A DNA stretch of 64,000 nt, taken from positions 171,543-235,542 of the forward strand of contig NZ_PGVG01000008.1 in NCBI RefSeq assembly GCF_002795245.1, read 5' to 3'. Below, piece by piece: positions 1 through 9,778 of the stretch; positions within the stretch are counted from its first letter, which is position 1, and the number at the start of each line of letters is the position of its first letter. The stretch comes from Bradyrhizobium forestalis (GTDB lineage: Bacteria > Pseudomonadota > Alphaproteobacteria > Rhizobiales > Xanthobacteraceae). Made by a program: the position numbers and the translations under genes. The notes under the pieces are model-generated. The model was given only the letters and a program-made list of their open reading frames with translations, searched no databases and had not been told where the DNA came from.

Positions 1-1
1 C

Positions 2-634
2 CACACCGTCATGGGTGAGCTCGACGCCGCCGAGCAGCTCCAACAACAGGCCGCGGCGATCGCCGAGGAGACCGGCCGTCCCTACGACCGCGTCGCCGCC
101 GCCTATAGCGGCGGCTGGCTGGAGCTCGGCCGGGGCGATCCGGCGGCGGCCGCCGCCATTCTCGAAGACAGTTTTGTCCTGGCGCAGAAGCACGGCATCC
201 GGCTGTTCGTGCCGGTGCTGGCCTGCCATCTCGGCATCGCCTATCTCGAGCAGGGGCTGTTCGACCGGGCGCGCGGCATGCTGACCGAGGCGCGCGAGGA
301 GGCGAGGGCGGTCGGCTATACCTCGGCGGTGCTGCGCAGCTCGATCTACCTGGCGCTCGCCACCCACCGCCTCGGCGATGTCAGGGCCGCGCAGAATATG
401 CTGCGCGAGGCGCGCAACACCGCCCGCCAGCAGGGGTTCTCAGGCCTCGAGGCCGAGGCCCTGTTCGGCGAGGCCGTCGTGACCCCGCCATCGGATGCGG
501 CGACCAAGGCCGCCATCCTTGTCGCTCTGCGCGCTGCCATCGCAATCGCCTCCGAAAGCGGCGCGCTGCCGCTGAAGCAGAAGGCCGAGGCGATGCTGAA
601 CGACATGCTCGCCCGGGACGATCGGCTCAGCTGA
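2..634 (+). CDS. TPR-repeat protein, C-terminal part (5' truncated by window edge)
   Basis: The reading frame is already open at base 2, so the gene begins upstream; 210 residues are visible. The sequence is an alternating helical, alanine/glutamate-rich protein with degenerate tetratricopeptide-type helix pairs (for example around GWLELGRGDPAAAAAILEDS and LGIAYLEQGLFDRARGMLTE). Such C-terminal TPR arrays are common in rhizobial adenylate/guanylate cyclases and LuxR/ATPase regulators, but the diagnostic N-terminal domain is outside the window, so the function is undetermined. The ATG at 11 is probably internal. It converges on the ABC-2 permease gene at 778. Confidence 0.7.
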   Translation, partial: HTVMGELDAAEQLQQQAAAIAEETGRPYDRVAAAYSGGWLELGRGDPAAAAAILEDSFVLAQKHGIRLFVPVLACHLGIAYLEQGLFDRARGMLTEAREEARAVGYTSAVLRSSIYLALATHRLGDVRAAQNMLREARNTARQQGFSGLEAEALFGEAVVTPPSDAATKAAILVALRAAIAIASESGALPLKQKAEAMLNDMLARDDRLS

Positions 635-700
635 GCCTGCTCCCGCTCAGGCTGGCGAGAGCGCCGGCGCGGGCACGATCTTGCCCGACGCGTCGAATAA

Positions 701-724
701 ATCCCGTAGCTAAAACAACGGGAT
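701..724. terminator. Hairpin between convergent genes
   Basis: ATCCCGT (701-707) and ACGGGAT (718-724) form a perfect 7-bp stem with a 10-nt loop in the gap between the convergent TPR gene and ABC-2 permease gene. No T-run follows on either strand, so a termination role is only suggested by position. Confidence 0.3.
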
Positions 725-777
725 CGCTACTGTGCATGGGGTTGTTTTCGCCCTTTTTGAAGCGGAGCCCTCGCGCG

Positions 778-1890
778 TCACGCCAGGAACGCGCGAAACC
801 GCCGCAGCGCGATCACGAAGAAGACGCTGCCGATCACGGCGAGCGCGGCAAGCTGCGGCCACACTGCCTCCAGGCCCGCGCCACGGAACAGGATCGCCTG
901 CGCGAGCATCACGAAATGCGTGTTGGGTGCCGCCAGCATGATGTCCTGGACGAATTGCGGCATGCTTTCCCGCGGCGTCATGCTGCCCGACAGGGTTTGC
1001 AGCGGCAGCAGGATCATGATCAAGAGCAGCCCGAACTGCGGCATCGAGCCGGCGACGGTGGCGAGAAAGATGCCCATGCTGGTGGTGGCGAACAGCTGCA
1101 GCGCCGCGCCGACCAGGAACAGCGCCAGCGAGCCGTCGATCGTCACCGCCAGCCATCCCTTGACGACGAAGGCGATCGACAGCGCCGAGGCGATCAGCAC
1201 CACGGCTCCCATCGACCAGACCTTGCTCACCATGATCTCCAAGGGCGTGACCGGCATCACCAGGAGGTGCTCGATCGTGCCGTGCTCGCGCTCGCGGATC
1301 AGCGCCGCGCCGGTCAGGATGATCGAGAGCATGGTGATCGAGGTGATGATCTCGTCGATGGCGCCGAACCACGACTTCTTCAGCTCCGGGTTGAACCTTG
1401 CCCGCAGCGCCAGCTCGATCGGCGCCGTCTGCGCATTGCGCGTGCGCGCCAGGAACTCCGCGATCTCAGCGCTGACGATCTGCTCGACATAGCCGCCGCC
1501 GTTGAACGCCTGCGAGATGCGCGTCGCATCGATGTTGAGCTGGATCGTGGGCGATTTGCGCGCCAGCAGGTCGCGCTGGAAATCCGGCGGGATGTCGAGC
1601 GCGAAGGTGTCGAGGCCGGCATCCATCCTGCGGTCCATCTCGTATTGCGAGATCAGGCGCGGCGTCGAGAAATAGGGCGCGGTGAACGCCATCCCGATCC
1701 GGGTCGAGACCGGCGAATGGTCTTCGTCGACGATGGCGATCGCGGCGCGGTTCAGGGTTTCCGGCAGCGCTTTGGCGCCCGCATAAACCGCCAGCGTGAA
1801 CGAATAGACGATGAGCACGAGCAGCATGGGATCACGCACCAGGCCGCGCAATTCCTTGATGCCGAGCTGAAACACGTTGTCGAAGCGCAT
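778..1890 (-). CDS. ABC-2 type transporter permease (YhhJ-like)
   Basis: A 370-residue membrane permease with one hydrophobic segment near residues 20-35, a large extracytoplasmic domain (about residues 45-180), then several membrane segments in the C-terminal half. The motif IREREHGTIEHLLVMPV (about 200-215) is typical of the ABC-2 family. It starts with ATG 2 bp after the stop of the double-ATPase gene, so it is the third gene of an HlyD / ATPase-permease / permease operon equivalent to E. coli yhiI-rbbA-yhhJ. The likely role is as partner membrane subunit of an exporter of drugs or other hydrophobic compounds; the substrate cannot be read from sequence. Confidence 0.9.
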   Translation of the reverse strand: MRFDNVFQLGIKELRGLVRDPMLLVLIVYSFTLAVYAGAKALPETLNRAAIAIVDEDHSPVSTRIGMAFTAPYFSTPRLISQYEMDRRMDAGLDTFALDIPPDFQRDLLARKSPTIQLNIDATRISQAFNGGGYVEQIVSAEIAEFLARTRNAQTAPIELALRARFNPELKKSWFGAIDEIITSITMLSIILTGAALIREREHGTIEHLLVMPVTPLEIMVSKVWSMGAVVLIASALSIAFVVKGWLAVTIDGSLALFLVGAALQLFATTSMGIFLATVAGSMPQFGLLLIMILLPLQTLSGSMTPRESMPQFVQDIMLAAPNTHFVMLAQAILFRGAGLEAVWPQLAALAVIGSVFFVIALRRFRAFLA

Positions 1891-1892
1891 GG

Positions 1893-4667
1893 TCAGCGGG
1901 CCTGTTTCTTCAGCAGCATCGCGCCGGCGATCACCAGGATGGGGACCATGATGGCGAGCACGAGGAGATCGTTGTGCAGGGTGTCGAGCGCCAGAGCCTT
2001 GGAGAACGTGCCGCGCGAGATCGTGACGAAATAGGTGGTGGGATAGATCCGCCCGATCAGGGCCCCAAGTCCCTGCAGCGACGACACCGGATCGATCAGC
2101 CCGGAATACTGGATGGCCGGGATCAGCGTGATCAGGACGGTGCCGAACAGCGCCGCGATCTGGCTGTTCATGAAGGCCGAGATCACCAGCCCCATGCCGG
2201 TCGTGGCGGTGACGTAGAGCAGCGCGGCCAGCGCGTAGGTCGGAAAGCTGCCGGTGAAAGGCACGCGGAAGACGGCGAGGGCAAAGCCGACGAGGAGGAG
2301 GAAGTTTCCGAATGCCAGCACGACATAGGGCAGTTGCGTGCCGAGCAGGAACTCCAGCCGCGTCACCGGCGTGACGTAGAAATTGACGATCGATCCGAGC
2401 TCCTTCTCGCGCACCACCGCCAGCGCGGCGAGCACTGCCGGAATCATGATCAGCAGCAGCGGGATGATGCCGGGCGCCATGGCGACCACGCTGATGACAT
2501 CAGGATTGTAGCGGTAGCGCAGCTGGAGCTGGTAGGCGCCGGCGATCGCCGCCTCGCCATAGAGCTCGCGGCCTTTCGGCACGAGCCAGGTCGCGTGGAT
2601 AGCCTGGGCGTAGGAGCGCAGCGTCTCCGCCCGCGTCGGGGTGGCGCCGTCGACCCAGGCGCCGATCTCGACATGGCGGCCGCGGCTGACGTCGCGGCCG
2701 AAGCCGGGCGGCAGCTCGATGGCGAGGCCGATCTCGCCGGCGCGCATGCGGCGGTCGAGATCGGCATAGTCGGTGATCGGGGGTCTCTCGGTGAAATAGC
2801 GCGAGCCCGCGATCTGAAGGCTGTAATCGCGGCTGATGGCGCTGTCGTCGCGGTCGAGCACAGCGAAGGTCAGGTTCTCGACGTCCATGCTGATGCCGTA
2901 GCCGAGCACGAACAGCAGCAGCACGCTGCCGAGGATCGCGAGCGTGGCGCGGATCGGATCGCGCCGCAGCTCGAGCGTCTCGCGTCGGGAATAGGCGAGC
3001 ATGCGCGTCGGATTGAACGCGGCGCCGCGCCGACGGGCCGGCGTTGAGTTTGCGGATGCGGGCGGCGGCGCGGCAACCGCCGGCTGGCCGGCCGGCTCCG
3101 CCGTGTCCGCGATCGCCTCTTCCAGGCAGGCGATAAAGGCCTGCTCCAGCGTGGCGGTGCCGCGCGCGGCCACGATCGAGGCGGGCGTGTCCGACGTCAG
3201 CACCTTGCCGGCATGCATCAGCGAGACCCGGTCGCAGCGCTCGGCCTCGTTCATGAAATGGGTCGAGACGAAGATGGTGACGTTGTCCTTGCGGGAGAGC
3301 TCGGCCAGGATCTGCCAGAAGCGGTCGCGGGCGACCGGATCGACGCCGGAGGTCGGCTCGTCGAGGATGAGGATGTCGGGCGCATGGATCATGGCGACCG
3401 CCAGCGACAGCCGCTGCCGCAGCCCGAGCGGCAAGGCATCGGGCAGGGCGTCGACGACATCAGCAAGATCGAACCGGGCGATCATCTCGTCGATGCGCGC
3501 GGCGATGGTATCCGCCGGCAGCTCGAACAGGCGCGCATGCAGATCGAGATTTTGCGCGACCGTGAGCTCCGAATAGAGGGAGAAGCCCTGCGACATGTAA
3601 CCGATGCGCCGCCGCACCGACATGTCGCCGGCATCGATGGGCTTGCCGAACAGCCGGGCGGTGCCCTCGCTCACTGGCAAGAGGCCGGTCAGCATCTTCA
3701 TGGTCGTGGTCTTGCCGCAACCGTTCGAGCCGAGAAAGCCGAAGATCTCGCCCTTCCTGATGCGGAAGCTGACGTCGTCGACGGCAACGAAGCCGTTGAA
3801 CCGCCGGGTCAGGTGGTCGGCTTCGATCGCGATCTCGTCATGGTCTTCGCTGCGCGGCGGGATGACGACATTGGTGTGGTTGCCGCGTTCCGCGTCGGGC
3901 AAGAGGCGGATGAAGGCGTCATCGAGCGTGTCGGCGCCGGTCTGCTGCTTGAGTTCGGCGGGCGTTCCGGTCGCCAGCACGCGGCCGGCATTCATCGCGA
4001 TCAGGACATCAAACTGCGCCGCTTCTTCCATGTAGGCGGTCGAGACGATGACGCTCATGCCGGGCCGGCTGGCGCGGATCGAGGCGATCAATTCCCAGAA
4101 CTGGCGCCGCGACAGCGGATCGACGCCGGTGGTCGGCTCGTCCAGGATCAAGAGCTCGGGATCGTGGATCAGCGCGCAGCACAGGCCGACCTTCTGCTTC
4201 ATGCCGCCGGAGAGTTTCGCCGCCGGCCGGTCGGCGAAGGGCGTGAGCCCGGTGTCGCGCAGCAGGTCGGCGATCCGCCTGCTCCGCTCCGCCTTGTCGT
4301 GTCCGAACAGGCGACCGAAGAAATCGATGTTCTCGAACACCGACAATGTCGGATACAGATTCTTGCCGAGGCCCTGCGGCATGTAGGCGATGTCGGGACA
4401 CACGTTGCGGCGATGGCGCGAACTCGCCATGTCGCCGCCGAGCACGTGGATGCGCCCCTGCTGGATCGCGCGCGCGCCCGCGATCAGGGCGAGCAGGCTC
4501 GATTTGCCGACGCCGTCCGGGCCGATCATCCCGACCATGCAGCCGGACGGCAGGTCGAGCGTGATGGCCTCGAGCGCCCGGGTCTTGCCGTAGCTCAGGC
4601 CTACGCCTTCCAGATGCACCACGCTGCCGGCGGCAGCCGGTGCTTCGGCTGCGGCTTTCGTGCTCAT
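1893..4667 (-). CDS. rbbA: RbbA-like ABC transporter: two ATPase domains fused to ABC-2 permease
   Basis: A 924-residue fusion. The first nucleotide-binding domain has Walker [10 protein letters not shown], signature LSGGMKQ and Walker [14 protein letters not shown]. The second has Walker [10 protein letters not shown], an atypical signature LPLGLRQ and Walker [14 protein letters not shown]. The last third is an ABC-2 membrane domain containing [20 protein letters not shown]. This architecture is that of RbbA/YhiH, first described as a ribosome-associated ATPase but organised like an efflux pump. The ATG at 4667 is preferred over one 33 bp upstream because it overlaps the HlyD stop codon as ATGA, giving translational coupling. 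It lies between its adaptor and a second permease. Confidence 0.9.
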   Translation of the reverse strand: MSTKAAAEAPAAAGSVVHLEGVGLSYGKTRALEAITLDLPSGCMVGMIGPDGVGKSSLLALIAGARAIQQGRIHVLGGDMASSRHRRNVCPDIAYMPQGLGKNLYPTLSVFENIDFFGRLFGHDKAERSRRIADLLRDTGLTPFADRPAAKLSGGMKQKVGLCCALIHDPELLILDEPTTGVDPLSRRQFWELIASIRASRPGMSVIVSTAYMEEAAQFDVLIAMNAGRVLATGTPAELKQQTGADTLDDAFIRLLPDAERGNHTNVVIPPRSEDHDEIAIEADHLTRRFNGFVAVDDVSFRIRKGEIFGFLGSNGCGKTTTMKMLTGLLPVSEGTARLFGKPIDAGDMSVRRRIGYMSQGFSLYSELTVAQNLDLHARLFELPADTIAARIDEMIARFDLADVVDALPDALPLGLRQRLSLAVAMIHAPDILILDEPTSGVDPVARDRFWQILAELSRKDNVTIFVSTHFMNEAERCDRVSLMHAGKVLTSDTPASIVAARGTATLEQAFIACLEEAIADTAEPAGQPAVAAPPPASANSTPARRRGAAFNPTRMLAYSRRETLELRRDPIRATLAILGSVLLLFVLGYGISMDVENLTFAVLDRDDSAISRDYSLQIAGSRYFTERPPITDYADLDRRMRAGEIGLAIELPPGFGRDVSRGRHVEIGAWVDGATPTRAETLRSYAQAIHATWLVPKGRELYGEAAIAGAYQLQLRYRYNPDVISVVAMAPGIIPLLLIMIPAVLAALAVVREKELGSIVNFYVTPVTRLEFLLGTQLPYVVLAFGNFLLLVGFALAVFRVPFTGSFPTYALAALLYVTATTGMGLVISAFMNSQIAALFGTVLITLIPAIQYSGLIDPVSSLQGLGALIGRIYPTTYFVTISRGTFSKALALDTLHNDLLVLAIMVPILVIAGAMLLKKQAR

Positions 4668-5731
4668 CTCGTCAGCTTGATCTTGAGGTTGTCGGGCCAT
4701 TGCGAGGCCGGATCGAGCTGCACATAGGCCATGCCGGGCAGGCCTGTCTTCACCTGCTCGATGTGCTGGCGCAGCAGGTCGGGCGCGATATGCGCCTTGA
4801 TGCGGAACATCAGCTTCTGGCGTTCTTCCTCGGTCTCGACAGTCTTGGGCGTGAATTGCGCGACGTCGGCGACGAAGGTGGCCTTGGCGGGGATCACGTA
4901 CTGCGGGATGGCGTCGAGCACCAGACGGACCTCGGCGCCGATCGCGACGCGGCCGGCATCGGCCGTCGGCAGGAAGAACGTCATGTAGACGTCGCCGAGA
5001 TCGACCATGTTGAGGACGCGGCCACCGGCGGCGAGCACCTCGCCGGGCTGCGATACGCGATACTGCACGCGGCCGTCGCGCGGCGCCTTCAGCACGCTGT
5101 CGTTGAGGTCGGCATTGATGCTTTCGATTGCGGCCTTAGCCGCGTCGACCGCCGCGCCAGCATCGATCACCAGGGCGCGGGCGGAGCTGATCGCGGCTTC
5201 CGATGCCGCGACCTGGGCCTGGGAGGCGGCGAGCGCCGCCTTCGCCGTGGCGTTGGCGGAGCGATCGTCGTCCAGGACCTGCTGCGACACCGCACTCGTC
5301 CTGATCAGTTGCTCGGACCGATCGAGCTTGCGGCTCGTGGTGTCGAGCTGGGCGATGCGCTGGTCGACCACGGCTTCGGCTGCCTTGCGTTCGGCCTCGC
5401 GCTGGTTCACCAGGCTCTTCGCGGTCTCGACATTGATCGTTGCGCGCTGGAGCTGCGCGTCGGCCTGGCGGCGCTGGGCCTGCAGCTGCTCGGTGTCCAT
5501 GCGTGCCAGAACCTGGCCCGCGCTGACGAAATCGCCTTCGTTGACCAGGATCTCGCGGATCCGTCCCGGCGTCTTGGTGGCGATGTCGATCTCGACTGCC
5601 TCGATGCGGCCGTTGCCGCGGGCGAAACCCGGTGGCAGCGCGTTGGTATCGCGGTGCTGCCAATAGTAATATCCGCCGCCCGCGAGCAGGATGGCGAGCG
5701 CGGCGACGACGCGACCCGGTGTAAAGTTCAT
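4664..5731 (-). CDS. HlyD-family membrane fusion protein (YhiI-like)
   Basis: A 355-residue periplasmic adaptor: an N-terminal membrane anchor (about residues 6-22, [17 protein letters not shown]), a biotinyl-lipoyl-like half motif ([18 protein letters not shown]), a long alanine/glutamate-rich coiled-coil hairpin (about 75-220), a second lipoyl half ([20 protein letters not shown]) and a beta-barrel. The start is set at 5731 (MNFTPG), because the upstream 16 residues lack membrane-protein character. The stop overlaps the start of the RbbA-like gene. It should link the inner-membrane ABC exporter to an outer-membrane channel, which is not encoded nearby. Confidence 0.9.
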   Translation of the reverse strand: MNFTPGRVVAALAILLAGGGYYYWQHRDTNALPPGFARGNGRIEAVEIDIATKTPGRIREILVNEGDFVSAGQVLARMDTEQLQAQRRQADAQLQRATINVETAKSLVNQREAERKAAEAVVDQRIAQLDTTSRKLDRSEQLIRTSAVSQQVLDDDRSANATAKAALAASQAQVAASEAAISSARALVIDAGAAVDAAKAAIESINADLNDSVLKAPRDGRVQYRVSQPGEVLAAGGRVLNMVDLGDVYMTFFLPTADAGRVAIGAEVRLVLDAIPQYVIPAKATFVADVAQFTPKTVETEEERQKLMFRIKAHIAPDLLRQHIEQVKTGLPGMAYVQLDPASQWPDNLKIKLTR

Positions 5732-5868
5732 CTGTTCATAACGCCGTGCGGCGGCGCCCACTGTTGAGACACTCAACATTGCCGCGAATTTTGCATCGCA
5801 ACTTGATGCAGATCAGACGGCGCCGCGAGGCATCATGCCTCTATTTTGGGCCTGCGCGTCTCATCACC

Positions 5869-5901
5869 GCTCGTCCGCCCTGATTGATCGAGCGGACGAG
5901 C
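5869..5901. terminator. Hairpin downstream of the orphan substrate-binding gene
   Basis: GCTCGTCCGC (5869-5878) pairs perfectly with GCGGACGAGC (5892-5901), with a 13-nt loop, 44 bp past the stop of the minus-strand gene at 5945. No poly-T follows, so intrinsic termination is plausible but unproven. Confidence 0.4.
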
Positions 5902-5944
5902 AAGACTTGCTGATCGGATGACTGTCGGCCCGATCCGGGCCGTC

Positions 5945-7150
5945 TCACTTCACCAGCGGACAGCCGCCGTCCTTCAGCGGCCGGAACGCCTGGTCGGCAG
6001 GGACCTCGGCGAGCAGCTTGTAGTAATCCCACGGCCCCTTCGATTCCTCCGGCTTCTTCACCTGGAACAGGTACATGCTGTGCACCATGCGGCCATCCTC
6101 GCGCAGGACGCCGTTGTCGGTGAAGGCGTCGCGCACCGGCAGCTCGCGCATCTTGGCCATCACCGTCTTGGTGTCCTTCGTGCCGGCGGCCTGCACCGCC
6201 TTGAGATAGTGCAGCGTCGCGCTGTAGGTGGCGGCCTGGTTCATCGTCGGCATACGCTTGACGCGCTCGATGAAGCGTTTGCCGAAGGCGCGGGTCTTAT
6301 CGTTGAGGTCCCAGTAATAGGCCTCGGTGATGATCAGGCCTTGTGCCAGCTTTAGGCCCAAGCTGTGCACGTCGGAGATGAACATCACGATCGCAGCCAG
6401 GTTCTGGCCGCCGGCGACGATGCCGAACTCGCCGGCCTGCTTGATCGCGTTGATGGTGTCGCCGCCGCCATTGGCGAGACCGATGATCTTGGCCTTGGAA
6501 GCCTGGGCCTGAAGCAGGAACGAGGAGAAATCCGCCGTGTTGAGGGGATGCTTGACGCTGCCCAGCACCTTGCCGCCGGAGGCCTTCACGACGTCGCCGG
6601 TGTCGCGCTCGACCGAATGGCCGAACAGATAGTCGGCGGTCAGGAAGAACCAGGTGTCGCCGCCGTTCTTGACGATGGCGCTGCCGACGGTGTGCGCGTT
6701 GGCGTAGGTGTCGTAGGTCCAGTGTGCGGTGTAGGGCGAGCAGGACTTTCCGGTGATGTCGGAGCTCGCCGCATCCGTCACGATCATGATCTTCTCGTAC
6801 TGCTTCGACAGCTCCATCACCGCCAGCGCGGTCGCCGAGGTCGGCAGGTCGATGATCATGTCGACCCCTTCGGTCTCCCACCATTTGCGGGCGATGGTGG
6901 AGGCGACGTCGGGCTTGTTGAGCACGTCGGCGCTGACCATGTCGATCGGCTTGCCGAACATCTGACCGCCGAAATCCTCGATCGCCATTTTGGTGGCCTC
7001 GACATTCCCGCTGCCGCCAATGTCGGAATAGACGGAAGAGAAGTCGGAGAGCACCCCGATCTTGAGAGGTGCCTGCTGGGCCGAGGTGGGGGTGATCAGG
7101 GCAGCCGACAGCAAGCCGGCGGCAGACACGAGTGCCGCGATAGGTCTCAT
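5945..7150 (-). CDS. ABC transporter substrate-binding protein, Liv/aromatic type (Peripla_BP_6)
   Basis: 401 residues with a Sec signal peptide (MRPIAALVSAAGLLSAAL, cleavage near SAQQA) followed by LKIGVLSDFSSVYSDIGG, the usual beginning of branched-chain-type periplasmic receptors. The family binds amino acids, aromatic acids or short amides and hands them to LivHM permeases. No permease or ATPase is adjacent, so it is an orphan receptor. It is divergent from the GntR regulator at 7304, and palindromes with the same TTGTCCGACAA core lie before both genes, suggesting shared control. Its ligand may be an acid activated by the acyl-CoA ligase at 8138; that is inference. Confidence 0.88.
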   Translation of the reverse strand: MRPIAALVSAAGLLSAALITPTSAQQAPLKIGVLSDFSSVYSDIGGSGNVEATKMAIEDFGGQMFGKPIDMVSADVLNKPDVASTIARKWWETEGVDMIIDLPTSATALAVMELSKQYEKIMIVTDAASSDITGKSCSPYTAHWTYDTYANAHTVGSAIVKNGGDTWFFLTADYLFGHSVERDTGDVVKASGGKVLGSVKHPLNTADFSSFLLQAQASKAKIIGLANGGGDTINAIKQAGEFGIVAGGQNLAAIVMFISDVHSLGLKLAQGLIITEAYYWDLNDKTRAFGKRFIERVKRMPTMNQAATYSATLHYLKAVQAAGTKDTKTVMAKMRELPVRDAFTDNGVLREDGRMVHSMYLFQVKKPEESKGPWDYYKLLAEVPADQAFRPLKDGGCPLVK

Positions 7151-7185
7151 GGATACGTTTCCTCTTATGCGGGACTATTCTGTCC

Positions 7186-7200
7186 CTTTGTCCGACAAAG
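7186..7200. promoter_or_regulatory. Candidate GntR operator 1
   Basis: CTTTGTC-C-GACAAAG is a perfect palindrome 36 bp upstream of the substrate-binding gene start (minus strand). Its core, TTGTCCGACAA, recurs at 7287. TNGTNNNACNA-like palindromes are typical targets of FadR-subfamily GntR proteins, and such a regulator is encoded next door. Confidence 0.65.
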
Positions 7201-7286
7201 CTAGAGCCGGGTTTCGGCAGAGTCAATTTGTTGCACGTACCGCTGGAATGACGCAGTTTGACGCATTCCGCGGGTAGGCATATGGT

Positions 7287-7297
7287 TTGTCCGACAA
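7287..7297. promoter_or_regulatory. Candidate GntR operator 2
   Basis: TTGTCCGACAA, identical in core to the site at 7186-7200, ends six bases before the ATG of the GntR gene. It covers the position expected for the ribosome binding site or early transcript, consistent with autorepression. Confidence 0.6.
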
Positions 7298-7303
7298 TCG
7301 CCA

Positions 7304-8083
7304 ATGAGGTCTGGTTTGCCCGTCGCGCCGCTGTTTCGCCCGATCGATGTCGCGCCCGCCTATCAGAAGGTCGCCGACGCCATCGAGCGCGAGATCGTCA
7401 ATGGTCGCATCAAGCCGGGCGATCCCATCGGCACCGAACATGATTTGGTCCGCCAGTTCGGCGTCAACCGCTCGACCATTCGCGAAGGCATCCGCGTGCT
7501 GGAGGAGGGCGGGCTGATCCGGCGCGATTCCTCGCGTCGCCTGCACGCCTGCCTGCCGCGCTACAGCAAGCTCGCAAGCCGTCTCAGCCGCGCGCTGGTC
7601 CTGCACGAGGTCACCTTCCGCGAGCTCTACGAGGCCTCGATGACGCTGGAGGTCGCCAGCATCGAAGGCGCGGTGGAGCGAGCGACGGAAGACAACATCG
7701 CCGAGCTCGACGACAATCTCGCGCGCAGCGAGGCCGTTGTGGGCGATCCCGCGATGCTCGCCGAATGCGACGCCGAATTCCATGTGCTGGTTGCGAAGGC
7801 CTCGCAGAACCGCGTGCTCCAGCTCGCACGCGAGCCGGCCGCGCAATTGTTCTATCCGACCACCGAGGTGATCGTGACCGGTGTCGCCGAAGGCGGCCCG
7901 CGTCTCGTCGCGGCGCACCGCCATCTCATCGACGCGATCCGCCGCCGCGACCGCGAGGCCGGCGTGCTGTGGACGCGCCGGCACTTGCAGGACTGGCGAC
8001 GCGGCTTCGAGAAGATCGCTTCGCTCGATCGCTCGGTCGAGCACATGTACATGGAGCACGCGCAAGCGGCCCGGCGCAGATAG
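7304..8083 (+). CDS. GntR-family (FadR subfamily) transcriptional regulator
   Basis: 259 residues. The N-terminal winged helix (about 15-80) contains KPGDPIGTEHDLVRQFGVNR and the classic STIREGIRVLEEGGLI recognition region. The C-terminal all-helical FCD-type domain (about 100-240) contains AECDAEFHVLVAKAS and a late AHRHLIDAI, which provide likely metal/ligand contacts. Family members usually repress catabolic or transport genes until an acid or acyl-CoA binds. The gene lies between the divergent receptor gene and the acyl-CoA synthetase 54 bp downstream on the same strand, so it probably controls both. Confidence 0.9.
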   Translation: MRSGLPVAPLFRPIDVAPAYQKVADAIEREIVNGRIKPGDPIGTEHDLVRQFGVNRSTIREGIRVLEEGGLIRRDSSRRLHACLPRYSKLASRLSRALVLHEVTFRELYEASMTLEVASIEGAVERATEDNIAELDDNLARSEAVVGDPAMLAECDAEFHVLVAKASQNRVLQLAREPAAQLFYPTTEVIVTGVAEGGPRLVAAHRHLIDAIRRRDREAGVLWTRRHLQDWRRGFEKIASLDRSVEHMYMEHAQAARRR

Positions 8084-8137
8084 CGCAAGATTCTAGAAAC
8101 AAAATCCTACAAACAAAGACACCAGACGGAGGAACAC

Positions 8138-9751
8138 ATGACCGGCGACACCGCAGCCACCATCTCGAAAGCGCGCGAGCATTCCATCGGCGATCTCCTG
8201 CGCCGCTCGGCGGGCCGCGAGCCGAACAAGCTCGCGGTGAGCTGCGGCGATGTGAGCTGGAGCTTTGCCGAGATGGACGCAATCTGCAACCGGCTCGGCC
8301 GCGGCCTGCTCGGTCTCGGCGTCAGAAAGGGCGACCGCCTCGCGGTGCTCTCGCGCAATTCGCACGCCTTCGCCGCGCTACGCTTCGCCGTGGCGCGGAT
8401 CGGTGCTGTGCTGGTGCCGATCAATTTCATGCTCAATCCGGACGAGATCAATTTCATCCTGAAGAGTTCCGGCGCAAAGCTGCTCGCGACTGGACCTGAT
8501 TTCGTCGAGCCTGCACGCGCGGCGAGCGCGAAGGACTGCGCGGTCGAGAAGATGATCTGGCTGCCGGGCGAGGATCCCGCCACGGCCCCGGCCGGCCTCA
8601 CCACCTTCGATGATCTTCTTCATCTCGACGGCTCGTTCCTGGAGGCGTCCGTCGACAGCCGCGATCTCGCCCAGATCGTCTACACCAGCGGCACGGAATC
8701 CCTGCCCAAGGGCGCGATGCTGACCCATGAAGCCGTGATGTGGCAGTATGTCAGCTGCATCATCGACGGCGGCATGAGCGTGGAGGACAAGTTCCTGCAC
8801 GCACTGCCGCTGTATCACTGCGCCCAGCTCGACGTGTTCCTGGGACCGCAGGTTTATCTCGGCGCCTCCGGCGTGATCACGGGCAAGCCGACCGCCGACA
8901 ATATTTTGGCGCTGATCCAGGCGCACAAGATCACCTCGTTCTTCGCGCCGCCGACGATCTGGATCGCGATGCTGCGCTCGCCGAACTTCGACAAGACCGA
9001 TCTGTCGACCTTGCAGAAGGGCTATTACGGCGCCTCGATCATGCCGGTGGAGGTGCTGCTCGAGCTCCAGCGTCGCCTGCCCAACGTCAGGTTCTGGAAT
9101 TTCTACGGCCAGACCGAGATCGCACCGCTCGCCACCGTGCTGCGTCCCGAGGACCAGCTGCGCAAGGCAGGCTCCGCCGGCAAGCCCGTGCTCAATGTCG
9201 AGACGCGCGTGGTCAACACGGCGATGGAGGACGTCAAGGTCGGCGAAGTCGGCGAGATCGTGCACCGCTCGCCGCATCTGCTCTCCGGCTATTACAACGA
9301 TCCCGTCAAGACCGCGGCGGCGTTCTCCGGCGGCTGGTTTCACTCCGGCGATCTCGCCACCGTCGACGAGGAAGGCCACATCACCGTGGTCGATCGCGTC
9401 AAGGACATGATCAAGACCGGCGGCGAGAACGTCGCGAGCCGGGAGGTCGAGGAGATGGTCTATCGCATTCCAGGGGTCTCCGAGGTCGCCGTGGTCGGCC
9501 TGCCCGATCCGCGCTGGATCGAGGCGGTGACTGCCATTGTCGTGGTCAAGTCCGGGGAAAAGCTCGACGAAGACACCGTCATCAAGCATTGCGCCGGCCA
9601 TATGGCCCATTTCAAGGTGCCCAAGCGCGTGATCTTCGTGGATGCCTTGCCGAAGAATCCGAGCGGCAAGCTGCTCAAGCGCGAGCTGCGTCAGCGCTTC
9701 GTTGGCGGCGAGACGCTCGACAAGGCGATCCAGAAGAATTTTGGAACGTAG
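8138..9751 (+). CDS. Acyl-CoA synthetase (AMP-forming), ANL superfamily
   Basis: 537 residues, starting at an ATG preceded by a good GGAGGA ribosome site. The phosphate-binding loop reads YTSGTESLPKGAMLTHE, where the usual TTGxPKG is TESLPKG. The later motifs are NFYGQTE, the hinge region WFHSGDLATVDEEG, DRVKDMIKTGGENV and the C-terminal catalytic lysine context PKNPSGKLLKREL. It should activate a carboxylic acid to its CoA thioester through an acyl-adenylate. Acid specificity (medium/long-chain or aromatic) is not deducible. It follows the GntR gene and is probably in its regulon. Confidence 0.9.
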   Translation: MTGDTAATISKAREHSIGDLLRRSAGREPNKLAVSCGDVSWSFAEMDAICNRLGRGLLGLGVRKGDRLAVLSRNSHAFAALRFAVARIGAVLVPINFMLNPDEINFILKSSGAKLLATGPDFVEPARAASAKDCAVEKMIWLPGEDPATAPAGLTTFDDLLHLDGSFLEASVDSRDLAQIVYTSGTESLPKGAMLTHEAVMWQYVSCIIDGGMSVEDKFLHALPLYHCAQLDVFLGPQVYLGASGVITGKPTADNILALIQAHKITSFFAPPTIWIAMLRSPNFDKTDLSTLQKGYYGASIMPVEVLLELQRRLPNVRFWNFYGQTEIAPLATVLRPEDQLRKAGSAGKPVLNVETRVVNTAMEDVKVGEVGEIVHRSPHLLSGYYNDPVKTAAAFSGGWFHSGDLATVDEEGHITVVDRVKDMIKTGGENVASREVEEMVYRIPGVSEVAVVGLPDPRWIEAVTAIVVVKSGEKLDEDTVIKHCAGHMAHFKVPKRVIFVDALPKNPSGKLLKRELRQRFVGGETLDKAIQKNFGT

Positions 9752-9778
9752 GGGCGGGTGCCGCCGTCGCTGAGTTTG

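Noticed and set aside
3213..4727. 504-codon plus-strand open frame opposite the double-ATPase gene
   Set aside because: It mirrors the Walker-motif coding strand; no signal, domain or ribosome site is evident.
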